Positions 1 through 9,917 are shown, numbered from the stretch's first letter. The stretch: DNA of 64,000 nt from Schlesneria sp. DSM 10557 (GCF_041860085.1 NZ_CP124747.1:124001-188000), one strand, 5' to 3'. Numbers and translations are program-made. The notes: generated by a model from the letters alone, not told the origin.

Positions 1-190
1 AGACGACGTCTTCATGACGCAGGTGAGCACAGACGGCACTGGCAATCGCTTCTTCACCGACGTACGTGTGACACGCACCGTGGATCAGGCCTCGCTGGTG
101 ACATCGAGCCAGTTCCTCTTCCGTTTGCCGGATGACCTGCATTGTCCGATAGAGCCCCAAATACGTCTGCTTCGATGGCGAGTTGGTCAT
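1..190 (-). CDS. TPP-dependent dehydrogenase E1 component alpha subunit, 5' part only
   Basis: The first 63 codons read from an ATG at 190 down to the window edge; the rest lies outside. The peptide has an N-terminal YRTMQVIRQTEEELAR helix, then GLIHGACHTYVGEEAIASAV. This is the characteristic start of pyruvate, acetoin or branched-chain 2-oxoacid dehydrogenase E1 alpha subunits, which use thiamine diphosphate to decarboxylate a 2-oxo acid. It follows the SDR gene on the same strand after 84 bases, so the two are probably co-transcribed. The substrate cannot be decided from this fragment. Confidence 0.8.
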   Translation of the reverse strand, partial: MTNSPSKQTYLGLYRTMQVIRQTEEELARCHQRGLIHGACHTYVGEEAIASAVCAHLRHEDVV

Positions 191-274
191 CTTTGTGTTG
201 AGATCCTTATGGAGTCAGCAAACAGAAACTGGACTGAAAGCGAGCCTTTCGCGGATGGCAGTACCCTGGCGGGG

Positions 275-1081
275 TCAAGTGGCCGAATTCGGGTAACGCC
301 GAGATCCCCCCCCGTTCATGGCGAGGTTTCCGCCATCCATGGGGATCAGTGCGCCCGTAATCCAGCTTGAGGCGTCGGAAGCAAGCAGGACGGAAAGTCC
401 CTGGATATCGTTGGGGTGACCGAATCGTCCGGTCGGAATGCCGGAAAGGAACTTCTGAGCCAGGTTGGGGTCTTCGGCGATCCGCTTTTCCAGAGATGGA
501 TTCAAGACTTGTGCGGGAAGAATGGCATTCACGCGGACGCCGTGTGCGGACCACTCAGTACTGAGTTCTCGGGTCATTTGTGCAACAGCGCCCATGGCCA
601 TGCTGTAGGCAATATGGCCTCGACCGAGTGCGGTGAGACTGGCGAGAGAGCCAATATTGACGATACTCCCCTGGCCGGCTGAGATCATGCGCCGACCCGC
701 TTCCTGACACATGCAGAAACGCCCGAAAACGAGATTCCGCCAGGATTTTTCGATATCTTCCAACGATATCTCTTCGGGCTTTCCGAGCACCCCTTCACCC
801 GCGACGTTGCCCAGAAAGTTGATCTTTCCAAATTGCTCGTCCAGCAGGGCGAACATTTTGCGAATGGAGTCCGGGCAGGAGACGTCACACTTCACGGTGA
901 CAGCTTTGCGCCCCAGTCCGCGAATCGCATCAGCCGTTGCTTGAAGTCCTGCTTCGTTGAGATCTGCCAGCAGAAGGTCCGCCCCATGCTCTGCCAGGGC
1001 AAGTGACATCGCTTTTCCCAGACCACTCGCCGAACCCGATACCAATGCCACGCGTCCCGAGAGATCGAAAAGTGATGCCAT
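275..1081 (-). CDS. Short-chain dehydrogenase/reductase with altered catalytic motif
   Basis: A 268-residue Rossmann-fold protein of classical SDR length. The glycine-rich nucleotide motif GSASGLGKA lies near residues 16-24, NVAG (usually NNAG) at 92-95, Asn116, Ser145 and Tyr159 are in place, and the C-terminal GGNLAM segment is typical. The catalytic YxxxK reads YSMAM, with Met163 where lysine is expected; the DNA confirms ATG at that codon. It may have lost ordinary oxidoreductase activity or use another base. A GAGGG ribosome site precedes the ATG. It lies just upstream of the E1 alpha gene, suggesting a shared catabolic operon. The family assignment is firm; the substrate is unknown. Confidence 0.88.
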   Translation of the reverse strand: MASLFDLSGRVALVSGSASGLGKAMSLALAEHGADLLLADLNEAGLQATADAIRGLGRKAVTVKCDVSCPDSIRKMFALLDEQFGKINFLGNVAGEGVLGKPEEISLEDIEKSWRNLVFGRFCMCQEAGRRMISAGQGSIVNIGSLASLTALGRGHIAYSMAMGAVAQMTRELSTEWSAHGVRVNAILPAQVLNPSLEKRIAEDPNLAQKFLSGIPTGRFGHPNDIQGLSVLLASDASSWITGALIPMDGGNLAMNGGGSRRYPNSAT

Positions 1082-1164
1082 ATACTTGCCCTCATTCGGT
1101 AAGAGAATTGATGACGACGCAAATCCTCAGACTCTGTTCGTTTTTCGCCAAGACAACTGAAAAA

Positions 1165-2766
1165 TTACGAGATGCCCAGTAATTCTTTCAGAATGGGCCA
1201 CTGTTTTGTGACAAAAACAAGATAAGACAGACCCAGATAGAATACCGCGCACAAGACCATGCCTGTCTTATGATACCATCTCGGCTGGATTTGTTTGGGA
1301 AGGAGTGTTGAATTGACCCATAACAATTGAAATGCAGTAATACCCAGCGCCAAATTGTTGAGGTTGGCGATAATCAGCGTCATCAGTTTGGGTGTACCAT
1401 AAGTACTGAAGAGGTACGCGGCCACCAGCGTCCACAGCACGTACGAGAACAGGATCGTGTAGTAAATGTACTTCACCTGATCGTCGCGCATGTTGTCTCG
1501 CGCGTGCCGGTTGGCAGACCAGATGATGTCCGTCCAGCGGCGGCTGAAATCTTCGACGATCGACATCTGACTTGGGAGCAGTACGGTCAGTCCCACGAAA
1601 AGGGTGATCGTCCATAGCAAGCCACCCAACTGTGGTCCTAAATTCGGAGCGTGGCGGATGCCATCCGCAGTGATCATCGCCTGGGCCCATTCCAGCTTGT
1701 CTGTTTGATTATACAATCCTGAATGTGCGGCGAACTGAAGGGAGAGCAGAGCGGGTAATGCCATTCCCATGAAGCAACCGGGAGTCCAGACCAGGATCTG
1801 GTCCGTCAGAATGTATCGCCACCAACCGTTCCACTTTCGCAGATTGTCCGGGGTGATGAGGAATACCTTCCCCAAATGACTGAGAGTGATATCACGTCCC
1901 CCTACCGCACTGGCGATGGCACCGACCTGACTGCCCATTCCCCAGCCCTTGTCACGGACGTAGTTACTGTAGGTGGAATTGGCCAGTCCACCGCCCCCCG
2001 CGTAACCAGCGAAGGCTCCGAGAACGGCAATGTTCCCCAGTTCAATCATGGGCCATGTACCAGTTGACCACATCTGTGTGAAGACGTTCGCGATTGCGTC
2101 CTGTCCATCGATTTTGACCGGAACATTTCCGAATCGAGCGAATCCACTCATCACGTTCCACCAGTGCAGGGGACTGACGAACAGGATGCCGATCGCCAGA
2201 CAGAAGCCCAGCACAATGACGACTTTCGCCGTCATGACTGCCTGAAGCATGTTGTAGACCTTCCCCCCAATCAGTACTGGGAAGGCGACAATCAGCAGAC
2301 AGGCATAGGCAAGCATCGTCACGAGGTTTCGATCCTCGGCGCCGGGGGGACGGTCCAGCCAGATTCCCGCCATGACGGCTGCGGCATTGGTTGAGAGAGC
2401 AGGGATCAAAGCCGAGAGGTTGAGGAAGAGGATGACCGAAACCCAGAAGAGCGGGCCGGGTCTTTTCCGGAGAAAACCCGTCATGACAGGCTCGCCACAA
2501 TAGAGTGCGTAGCGGGCACATTCAATGTTATAGAAGACCTGAAGCACGATCGCGACTGTTGCGATCCACATGAGGTTGCCGCCGTAACGGGCGGTGACCT
2601 CCGGGCCAAGCAGCCATTCGCCGCCTCCAATCTGGATGCCCATCATGACGATACCCGGCCCCACGAAACCGGCCCAGTTTCGCAGTCCCAATGGTTTCGG
2701 TTCGGGTAACTCTGCCAGGTCCCATGCCGGCAGGCACGTGACCGGAAGGTCTGACGTGTTTGTCAT
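1165..2766 (-). CDS. Nramp-family divalent metal transporter homologue
   Basis: About 533 residues with many hydrophobic helices. The N-terminal part (GPGIVMMGIQIGGGEWLLGP) resembles the first helix of Nramp/SLC11 carriers but lacks the canonical DPGN signature, so metal specificity is uncertain. It is a divergent, planctomycete-type member that may carry a different substrate. I chose the ATG at 2766 over an in-frame GTG nine bases upstream. It is transcribed away from glgX. No neighbouring gene indicates the substrate. Confidence 0.72.
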   Translation of the reverse strand: MTNTSDLPVTCLPAWDLAELPEPKPLGLRNWAGFVGPGIVMMGIQIGGGEWLLGPEVTARYGGNLMWIATVAIVLQVFYNIECARYALYCGEPVMTGFLRKRPGPLFWVSVILFLNLSALIPALSTNAAAVMAGIWLDRPPGAEDRNLVTMLAYACLLIVAFPVLIGGKVYNMLQAVMTAKVVIVLGFCLAIGILFVSPLHWWNVMSGFARFGNVPVKIDGQDAIANVFTQMWSTGTWPMIELGNIAVLGAFAGYAGGGGLANSTYSNYVRDKGWGMGSQVGAIASAVGGRDITLSHLGKVFLITPDNLRKWNGWWRYILTDQILVWTPGCFMGMALPALLSLQFAAHSGLYNQTDKLEWAQAMITADGIRHAPNLGPQLGGLLWTITLFVGLTVLLPSQMSIVEDFSRRWTDIIWSANRHARDNMRDDQVKYIYYTILFSYVLWTLVAAYLFSTYGTPKLMTLIIANLNNLALGITAFQLLWVNSTLLPKQIQPRWYHKTGMVLCAVFYLGLSYLVFVTKQWPILKELLGIS

Positions 2767-3286
2767 AAAAAACACACCGAATTGTTAGGGGATGGAGATT
2801 CCGGCGGATACGGTAACCCAGTGAGTCGCGGGAATCAAACTCGCGAGCAGAAGTCATCTCAATCTTTTTGGTCACGGTGTCTCTGCCACATGCTTACTGC
2901 GGAAACTTGAGCCCCAGACGATTCCGAATGATGTGTGCAAAGGCCTCCGCACCATTCAATGGTGTACGCTCCACCTTTGAGAGAAAAGGCCAGAGCTTCA
3001 GTTTCCCTGTCCTGCTGTTACGACACCTTGCGTTCGGGTTGGCGTGCTCGAGCACGTCGCTAAAAGATCGAAATCGACAAGAGTCTGGAACCGAGCTAAT
3101 TTAAGCGAGTGACAGCGACACACACGGGACCGTCCGTAAAAACGTATGCTACCGGACTCCTGAGCGGGAAAAGTGACAAGGGCAATCGCGGACCTGCTGT
3201 CGACCTCGGTCAATTATCGATGGCTGCATGGGTCACCTGAGTGTTTGCCGTTACGCGATCGGAATTTGGATTTAAAGGAATTGACG
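2767..3286. other. Divergent intergenic region between transporter and glgX
   Basis: About 520 bases that must hold the promoters of both divergent genes. An open frame runs through 3173-3286 ahead of the glgX start, but it carries no recognisable domain. An AAAGGAA ribosome site at 3274-3280 supports starting glgX at 3287. I see no clear operator, riboswitch or small gene. Confidence 0.5.
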
Positions 3287-5410
3287 ATGCGAGTTTGGCC
3301 AGGGCACCCCTATCCGCTGGGCGCAAGCTGGGATGGAGCGGGAGTCAACATCGCGCTCTTTTCCGACAACGCGACCAAGGTGGAACTTTGCCTTTTCGAC
3401 TCTCCCCATGACCTCGAAGAGAGTCATCGCATCGAGCTCACAGAGCGCACTTACAACGTGTTCCATGGTTATTTTCCAGATCTTCGACCGGGGACGCTTT
3501 ACGGATTTCGCGTACACGGACCTTACGCGCCCCAGAATGGGCTGAGATTCAATCCCAACAAGCTGCTGTTTGACCCGTATTCTCGGGCCGTGGGACGTCC
3601 CCTGAAGTGGGATGATTCGTTGTTTGGCTATCGGAAGGACGATGCACTGGGAGATCTGTCATTTGACGATCGGGATTCAGCTCCCTTCGCTCCTTTAAGT
3701 CTGATTGTCGATACCGCATTTACATGGGGAAAGGACGAGCGGCCCGATATTCCCTGGGAGCGAACGGTCATCTATGAACTGCATGTCAAAGGCTTCACGA
3801 GGTTGATGACAGAGGTTCCCGAGAAATTGCGGGGGACCTATGCAGGTCTGGCGAGCGCACCTGCCATCGACTATCTCAAACGCCTTGGCGTGACCGCGGT
3901 TGAACTACTGCCGATTCACTTTCACGTCGATGAAGAATTTCTGACAAATCAACAGCGAGTGAACTACTGGGGCTATAGTTCACTCGGTTTTTTCGCTCCC
4001 GATCCACGGTATTGCGCGACGCAAGATCCTGAGTTAATGGCTCAGGAATTCAAATCGATGGTTCGGACACTGCATTCGTTCGGTATCGAGGTCATACTGG
4101 ATGTGGTCTATAACCATACGGCGGAAGGAAACGAGCGGGGACCGACGTTGTCGTTTCGCGGCATCGATAATACCAGCTACTACCTGCTGGATGCGGAAGA
4201 AAAACGCCGCTACATGGACTTCACGGGCTGCGGCAATACGCCCTACATGCGTCATCCACGCGTTCTGCAACTGATCATGGACAGTCTGCGGTATTGGGTT
4301 ACCGAGATGCACGTGGACGGATTTCGATTTGATCTGGCCACGACGCTGGGACGCCAGTTCCACAACGTCGACAGTATGAGCAGTTTTTTCAACATCATTC
4401 ATCAGGACCCGATTCTATCCCAGGTCAAGCTGATCGCAGAGCCTTGGGATGTTGGCGAAGGAGGGTACCAATCCGGGAAGTTCCCTGTGATCTGGACCGA
4501 ATGGAACGGTCGATATCGTGACTGTGTCCGCTCGTTCTGGAAAGGGGACGGTGGAATGGTGAATGAACTGGCTACACGGCTGGCAGGCAGCAGTGATCTC
4601 TACGAAGACAACGGACGAAAGCCATCTGCCAGTATCAACTTCGTCACGTGCCATGACGGGTTCACGCTCAACGATCTGGTCAGCTACAACACCAAACACA
4701 ACGAAGCAAACGGTGAAGGAAACCGTGACGGCAACGACCATAATCTGAGCTGGAACTGCGGAGTCGAAGGTCCAACTATCGATCCCGAGATCCTCGAACT
4801 GCGTGCACGACAGCAGCGGAATTTCCTGGCGACCCTGTTTGTTTCGCAGGGGGTCCCCATGCTGCTCGCGGGTGACGAACGGGCCCATTCAGCACAGGGC
4901 AACAACAACTGTTACTCGCAGGACAATTTCCTGTCGTGGCTCTCGTGGGACTTCAAACCGGCTCAGAAGCGGCAGTTAGACTTTGTCCGGCGACTGATCC
5001 AAATTCGCAACGAGCAGCCCGCACTCTCGCGTCGCCGATTCTTCAAGAGCTCCGTTCAGGGAGACGATGTTGACGACATTTACTGGCTCGACAACTCGGG
5101 CCACCGGATGAGTGAGGCGGCGTGGAGTGATACCTCGCGCCGTTCGCTCGGCATGCTCCTGCTGGGACATTGCAGTCAGATCGATGAGCAGGGGGCCTGT
5201 ATCATCGGTGATAACCTGCTGGTCCTGCTGAATGCGGGAGAAAGTCCGGTGCCATTCACGATGCCGCGAGCGGTCCAGAGATTCAAAGCCATTGACCGGC
5301 TGTTCGATACATACCATGGTTCGACCGACATCGTGAAATACGAGACCGCAAACCCCTATGTCCTTGAGCCAAGAAGCATGGCCCTGTTCCGTCACAGGAT
5401 TGGAGATTGA
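3287..5410 (+). CDS. glgX: Glycogen debranching enzyme GlgX (isoamylase type)
   Basis: A 707-residue GH13 enzyme that hydrolyses alpha-1,6 branches of glycogen. It has an N-terminal CBM48-like domain (PLGASWDGAGVNIALFSDNA) and a catalytic barrel. DVVYNHTAEGN is the first conserved GH13 region, GFRFDLA near residue 345 holds the nucleophile Asp, AEPWD near 385 the acid/base Glu, and CHDGF near 456 the third Asp. NHTAEGNERGP and the NEANGE loop are typical of GlgX/TreX. The ATG at 3287 has a good ribosome site and gives the usual family length. No other glycogen genes are adjacent. Confidence 0.95.
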   Translation: MRVWPGHPYPLGASWDGAGVNIALFSDNATKVELCLFDSPHDLEESHRIELTERTYNVFHGYFPDLRPGTLYGFRVHGPYAPQNGLRFNPNKLLFDPYSRAVGRPLKWDDSLFGYRKDDALGDLSFDDRDSAPFAPLSLIVDTAFTWGKDERPDIPWERTVIYELHVKGFTRLMTEVPEKLRGTYAGLASAPAIDYLKRLGVTAVELLPIHFHVDEEFLTNQQRVNYWGYSSLGFFAPDPRYCATQDPELMAQEFKSMVRTLHSFGIEVILDVVYNHTAEGNERGPTLSFRGIDNTSYYLLDAEEKRRYMDFTGCGNTPYMRHPRVLQLIMDSLRYWVTEMHVDGFRFDLATTLGRQFHNVDSMSSFFNIIHQDPILSQVKLIAEPWDVGEGGYQSGKFPVIWTEWNGRYRDCVRSFWKGDGGMVNELATRLAGSSDLYEDNGRKPSASINFVTCHDGFTLNDLVSYNTKHNEANGEGNRDGNDHNLSWNCGVEGPTIDPEILELRARQQRNFLATLFVSQGVPMLLAGDERAHSAQGNNNCYSQDNFLSWLSWDFKPAQKRQLDFVRRLIQIRNEQPALSRRRFFKSSVQGDDVDDIYWLDNSGHRMSEAAWSDTSRRSLGMLLLGHCSQIDEQGACIIGDNLLVLLNAGESPVPFTMPRAVQRFKAIDRLFDTYHGSTDIVKYETANPYVLEPRSMALFRHRIGD

Positions 5411-5533
5411 CCGCGAACGCAGTTGTCCGCGCTCGTTCCTCTCGCATTTCTTGCAATGGCCGACAGAGGATGTGTACGCGGAGCCGGTGGAGCAGGACCG
5501 TCGACATTAAACGTCAGGCCTGAGTCTCCCATA

Positions 5534-5590
5534 TCGAAAACTGGCTCTGGAGGCATCGAGTCGTTCGATGCGTCTGCGCGCCAGTTTCGA
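5534..5590. repeat. Nested hairpin element, copy 1
   Basis: An outer stem pairs TCGAAAACTGGC (5534-5545) with GCCAGTTTCGA (5580-5590) with one bulged base. Inside it GCATCGA (5553-5559) pairs with TCGATGC (5565-5571). It lies between the converging 3' ends of glgX and kdsA. A similar nested structure with the same CTGGC/GCCAG core lies at 9781-9862. Function unknown; it could act as a two-way terminator or be a dispersed palindrome. Confidence 0.55.
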
Positions 5591-5648
5591 ATGGCGGGAT
5601 TTGAATTGCCGGCCCCGCTACGGGGGCGGCGTTGGCTCCGCGGTTTCT

Positions 5649-6491
5649 TCACCCCTTTTCGAAACTTTGCGTCAACGATCGCAATTGGGTCAGTTGGTCA
5701 ATCAGCCGAGGCAGTTCTGAGAGCGGGACCATATTGGGACCATCGCTCAAAGCCTTGTCCGGGTCAGGATGGGTTTCGAAGAAGACACCATCGCAGCCAC
5801 TGGCGACAGCGGCACGGGCGAGGAAAGGGACCATGTCGCGGCGACCACCCGTGGTGGCGCCACCGGGCAACTGAACACTGTGCGTGGCATCAAAGATGAC
5901 AGGTGCGCCGAACGACTGCATGACAGGGATGCAGCGGAAGTCGTTGATCAGCCGACCATACCCGAACATTGTTCCCCGTTCGGTGAGCAGGACATTCTGA
6001 TTTCCCGAGGCTTCGCACTTTTTGACGACGTGAACCATGTCTTCAGGGGCGATAAATTGCGGCTTTTTGACGTTGATAATCCCGCCGTGTTGAGCCGTTG
6101 ATTTTGCCACTGCTTCCACCAGATCGGTCTGTCGGGCCAGGAAGGCGGGGATTTGCAGAATCTGACAGACTTCCGCCGTCGGTTCGGCCTGCGCTGGTTC
6201 GTGGACATCGGTTGTGAGAGGTAATCCCGTCTCTGCACGAACCTTCGCCAGGATTTCCAGGCCCCGTTCCAGTCCCGGTCCGCGAAAACTGTCAACGCTC
6301 GTGCGATTGGCCTTATCGAAGCTCGATTTGAAGACGATTTGAACGCCTTTCGACTCCGAGATCTCCGCCAGCTTCCTGGCGATCTGCATGACAAGCTCTT
6401 CGCTTTCAATCACGCAGGGCCCCGCGATGAACAACAGGGGAAGACCTCGACCGCATTTCCAACGCCCGACCTGGACGGGATTATTTGGCAC
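5649..6491 (-). CDS. kdsA: 3-deoxy-8-phosphooctulonate synthase
   Basis: A 280-residue KdsA. It condenses phosphoenolpyruvate with arabinose 5-phosphate to make KDO 8-phosphate, a cytosolic step towards the lipopolysaccharide core sugar. Diagnostic motifs: GPCVIESEE near residue 25, [31 protein letters not shown] and [11 protein letters not shown]. The start is GTG at 6491, preceded by a strong AGAAGGAGC ribosome site. Its presence implies the organism makes KDO-containing lipid, in line with a Gram-negative-type envelope. It appears monocistronic here. Confidence 0.96.
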   Translation of the reverse strand: MPNNPVQVGRWKCGRGLPLLFIAGPCVIESEELVMQIARKLAEISESKGVQIVFKSSFDKANRTSVDSFRGPGLERGLEILAKVRAETGLPLTTDVHEPAQAEPTAEVCQILQIPAFLARQTDLVEAVAKSTAQHGGIINVKKPQFIAPEDMVHVVKKCEASGNQNVLLTERGTMFGYGRLINDFRCIPVMQSFGAPVIFDATHSVQLPGGATTGGRRDMVPFLARAAVASGCDGVFFETHPDPDKALSDGPNMVPLSELPRLIDQLTQLRSLTQSFEKG

Positions 6492-6771
6492 AATAGCTCC
6501 TTCTAGAAATGTAGCGACTCCTCAAGTTCGCCGGTGCTCCGGTCCGATGTCGCAGAAATGGTGTCAATCGCGGCCTCTTTTGGGCTGCAGGTCCATTACT
6601 GCACTCGACGTACTTCACGGGCGATCCAGTACCGAATCTTATCGACGGAAAGAGATTCCCGCGACTCCGGCTTGAGCCAGATCAGGAGACTCGCTTCGAA
6701 CACGACGCGTCATGACGACGTGGGAAATCCTGCGGCTCGTTCGAAGTAGAGTCCCCTCCGGGAACGATTTG

Positions 6772-7554
6772 TCACGTTCCGAGTTGTCCGGTCCACGTCA
6801 GTAACTGTTTCCAGAACGACGCATAATCGTGTCCGACTTCGATCCCCTGTGACTGAGCAGCCTGACCCGTGACGCGGGGCAAACCCCAGTCAACAAAGCC
6901 CCCCACCCAGTGAGGAGCGACGTCGCTGAGGAACGAGGCGGTTCTGCCTTTCCCGTATTGTCCGGTGACCAGAGCGGGGTACTTCTGATTCGGCGTGAAC
7001 GACCAGCCCGAGTTGCTTGAGTCTGCCGAATTCGATGTCCCCGCGTATGTCGCCTTAAAGGTGTGAGCTTCCAGGACCACTTTGGAATCGGGTTTTGGTG
7101 TCACGTGGTTCATCCCGCCAATTGCAGGAGGTCGCGTGAGCCACGGCAGGCCGCTGATGGCTGGATGCTCGGTTGCCGGGACCAGCCAGGCGGATTGGTC
7201 AAAGTTCATTCTGTCATCCTGGGCCGCGATCTCCACGGGCAAGGCGGCCGCCAGAGGGGTCCCGTTCCAGTCGCCGCCGAATCCGTGATACGACTCCCAC
7301 CCGCCGATCATCAAGAGCCCGCAGCCTTGCTGAATGAGCTTGAGAGCCGCCTCCTGGCATTCTGGAGCAAAGTTGGCGGCCGGGTAGTCGCTGAGGATCA
7401 GCAAGGATCGAGGTTTCTCAAGGTCCGCGATACTGATTCGCTGGTTGCTGGGGATGTACTGAAAATTAAAGTTCCAGGTAGTCAGCATACCTGCCAGATA
7501 GGACGCGGCGCCGTTCAGGTCAGTGTCGCCGCAATACAAAATCGATCCGCTCAC
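6772..7554 (-). CDS. Predicted glutamine amidotransferase-like protein
   Basis: About 260 residues. The N-terminal half (SILYCGDTDLNGAASYLAGM, later LLILSDYP, CGLLMIGGWESYHG) resembles class I glutamine amidotransferase-like or ThuA-like flavodoxin-type folds annotated in planctomycetes as putative glutamine amidotransferase. GKGRTASFLSDVAPHW near the C terminus is typical. I see no clear Cys-His-Glu triad, so enzyme activity is unproven. A GTG at 7554 with GGGAGAG upstream is preferred; a TTG further upstream is the alternative. Confidence 0.65.
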   Translation of the reverse strand: MSGSILYCGDTDLNGAASYLAGMLTTWNFNFQYIPSNQRISIADLEKPRSLLILSDYPAANFAPECQEAALKLIQQGCGLLMIGGWESYHGFGGDWNGTPLAAALPVEIAAQDDRMNFDQSAWLVPATEHPAISGLPWLTRPPAIGGMNHVTPKPDSKVVLEAHTFKATYAGTSNSADSSNSGWSFTPNQKYPALVTGQYGKGRTASFLSDVAPHWVGGFVDWGLPRVTGQAAQSQGIEVGHDYASFWKQLLTWTGQLGT

Positions 7555-7823
7555 AGATTCACTCTCCCGAGAAAAGTAGGTGCGCAATCTTAGTGGATGG
7601 CGCTTCCCGCCGTCTGCCCCGCAATGTCGCTTCCGTGGCTGGAAATGTCGATCGCAAGATCAGAGCAAGGTGAAAAAGTGCGGCAGAATAATCGCGGATG
7701 GCCAGTTTCATTGATCGAAGTCCCGAAAACCCCGCCGGTGAGCTTGCAGACCTGGCGCAATTTGGTTGTATTGATCCCCTCGCCTAGCACTGTAATTGCC
7801 CCCCGCGAATAAGGCTTCCCTCA

Positions 7824-9524
7824 ATGCATGGATTTGATACTGCAGCATCGCCAGAAGAACCAACGCGCTCTTCAGCTCCCTGGTGGAAAGATCTGTCACG
7901 CTATCACTGGTTTGTGTTGGTCGTGGCAGCGCTGGGTTGGCTCTTCGACACGATGGATCAGCAGCTTTTCAACCTGGCTCGCGTTCCCGCGATGCGCGAA
8001 CTGCTCGCACCGGCTCCCGGTGTTTCCCCAGCTCAGGCGGACGTTGAGTTCTATGGCTCAATTTCCACGTCGATCTTTCTGCTGGGCTGGGCGACGGGCG
8101 GTCTAGGCTTTGGAATTCTGGGTGACCGGATCGGCCGAGCCAAGACGATGCTCCTGACAATTCTGCTCTATTCGGCCTTTACGGGACTGAGTGCTCTTTC
8201 CTGGGACCCATGGAGTTTTGCCGCGTTTCGATTTTTGACCGGCCTGGGTGTGGGTGGGGAATTTGCCGTTGGTGTGGCACTCGTGGCAGAAGTGATGCCC
8301 GTTCGGGCGAGACCATTCGCGTTGGGGTTACTCCAGGCACTGTCTGCTGTGGGGAATATCTCGGCTGCGGTGATCAGTCTTGTTCTATTCGAACTCGAAG
8401 AACGAGGGGCGGTGGGGAGCGCCTGGCGAATCATGTTCGTGATTGGGGCCTTGCCCGCGCTGCTCGCGATTCTGATTCGTCGACGATTGAAGGAGCCTGA
8501 ACAGTGGCAGGCCGCTTCGGACGAACAACTCCAGAAGCAACTTGGATCGTACAGTGAACTGTTCGGTAACCCCACTTGGCGGCGAAACGCGATTGTCGGG
8601 CTGATCATGGCGGCGTCCGGGGTGATCGGACTGTGGGGCATCGGATTCTTCAGTATCGACCTGACCCGGTCCGTCTTCCGCAAGTCCTTCGAAAACGACC
8701 TGCGCGTGGCAGGTGAGGCCGAGAAGGACCGGGAATTTATTCGACTGCTTGTCAGCAAGCCCCAGTTACTGAGCGAGGCAAAAGCGGTCCCGTTCCCCAA
8801 TCAGTTGTTGTCACCTGCGGCAGGAAATAAAGACGCTGAAGTCATCTACTCTGAAGTACAAAAGAGAGTAAAAGCCGGGGAAACGCCGACCGCATCGGAG
8901 ATTGCCTCGAGCCTGTCCAAAACGGATGACGAGCGAGCGCGTCGGTTGGAATATCTTTCGGGCGAAGAAGTTTCAGGCGATGCCGCCGCGGTCGAGGGGC
9001 ATACCGACCGCATTTCGAAACGGGCGAAGAAGCTGACGAATCAGTTGGGGCGTTGGGCGGCATTCACATCTGTCATGCTCAACATTGGTGCCTTCTTCGG
9101 GATCTATGCCTTCACCTACGTCACCTACTACACCGGTCGCAAGCCCGCCTTCGCGGTCGCTTTTGTCCTCGCAATGCTCAGTACAGTGATGGTGTTCGGG
9201 TACCTCACCGAGTTCAGCCAGATCTTCTGGATGATTCCCATTATGGGTTTTTGCCATCTCGCCCTGTTCGGTGGATACGCCATCTATTTCCCCGAGCTCT
9301 TCCCCACGCATCTGCGCAGCACAGGGACTTCGTTCTGCTACAACGTGGGGCGCTTCGTGGCGGCGTCCGGACCGTTCGCTCTGGGAGCTTTCAGCAAGTT
9401 CGTGTTCCACGGGTATGAGGAACCGATGCGTCAGGCGGGAGTGACGATGAGTGCCATCTTCCTGATCGGATTGCTCGTTCTACCATTCGCCCCAGAGACC
9501 AAAGGCAAACCGCTACCGGAGTAA
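7824..9524 (+). CDS. MFS transporter with large insertion in the second half
   Basis: A 566-residue major facilitator superfamily carrier of sugar/organic-acid type. Signatures are GWLFDTMDQQLFN in helix 1, GDRIGRAKTM after helix 2, and RFLTGLGVGGEF in helix 4. Helix 7 (about residues 257-279) is followed by a roughly 125-residue hydrophilic, lysine/glutamate-rich stretch to about residue 408, then helix 8 (WAAFTSVMLNIGAFFG). With cytoplasmic ends, this insertion would face the outside. Substrate unknown. The gene stands alone. Confidence 0.9.
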   Translation: MHGFDTAASPEEPTRSSAPWWKDLSRYHWFVLVVAALGWLFDTMDQQLFNLARVPAMRELLAPAPGVSPAQADVEFYGSISTSIFLLGWATGGLGFGILGDRIGRAKTMLLTILLYSAFTGLSALSWDPWSFAAFRFLTGLGVGGEFAVGVALVAEVMPVRARPFALGLLQALSAVGNISAAVISLVLFELEERGAVGSAWRIMFVIGALPALLAILIRRRLKEPEQWQAASDEQLQKQLGSYSELFGNPTWRRNAIVGLIMAASGVIGLWGIGFFSIDLTRSVFRKSFENDLRVAGEAEKDREFIRLLVSKPQLLSEAKAVPFPNQLLSPAAGNKDAEVIYSEVQKRVKAGETPTASEIASSLSKTDDERARRLEYLSGEEVSGDAAAVEGHTDRISKRAKKLTNQLGRWAAFTSVMLNIGAFFGIYAFTYVTYYTGRKPAFAVAFVLAMLSTVMVFGYLTEFSQIFWMIPIMGFCHLALFGGYAIYFPELFPTHLRSTGTSFCYNVGRFVAASGPFALGAFSKFVFHGYEEPMRQAGVTMSAIFLIGLLVLPFAPETKGKPLPE

Positions 9525-9917
9525 CGTTCTCCCGAGGTATCTAAAGCTGTCGATGGGGATCCGGCGTTTAAGTTCTGAAATTGGCGGTCTCATCAGGACG
9601 ACTGATGTGATTGTTCAATATGATGAGTTGGAACCTGGAAACGCTTGAAACCGGATCCCGCGCCCCTGGCGGCGTGGGATCCGTCTCATTGAGGCAGCCC
9701 GGGCGATGGTTCCTGCGTCCGCATGCGGCAGAGAGGCGAACATGTTTCTGGTGCGATCCGAGAGCGCACGCCCTGGGGTCGGGTGCTCAGATCTCAAAAC
9801 TGGCTAACATTCGATCAGAACGATCGACTCACTCGGAAGCCAGTTTTGAAATTTGAGTACCCGAGCCCAGTTTGTTGAAACGCCTCTCGCTGACCCACGT
9901 CGGGGCTTGGTTCCGGT
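9525..9917. other. Intergenic region with hairpins
   Basis: A gap between converging genes. It holds a short CGGATCCC/GGGATCCG inverted repeat around 9653-9682 and the long nested hairpin described at 9781-9862. I see no credible gene. Confidence 0.5.
9781..9862. repeat. Nested hairpin element, copy 2
   Basis: A 25-base arm (9781-9805) pairs with 9838-9862 with only a few mismatches; the 12 inner bases (TCAAAACTGGCT with AGCCAGTTTTGA) are perfect. The loop contains a second hairpin, TCGATC-AGAAC-GATCGA. Architecture and core match the element at 5534-5590, and both sit between converging genes. Confidence 0.6.
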
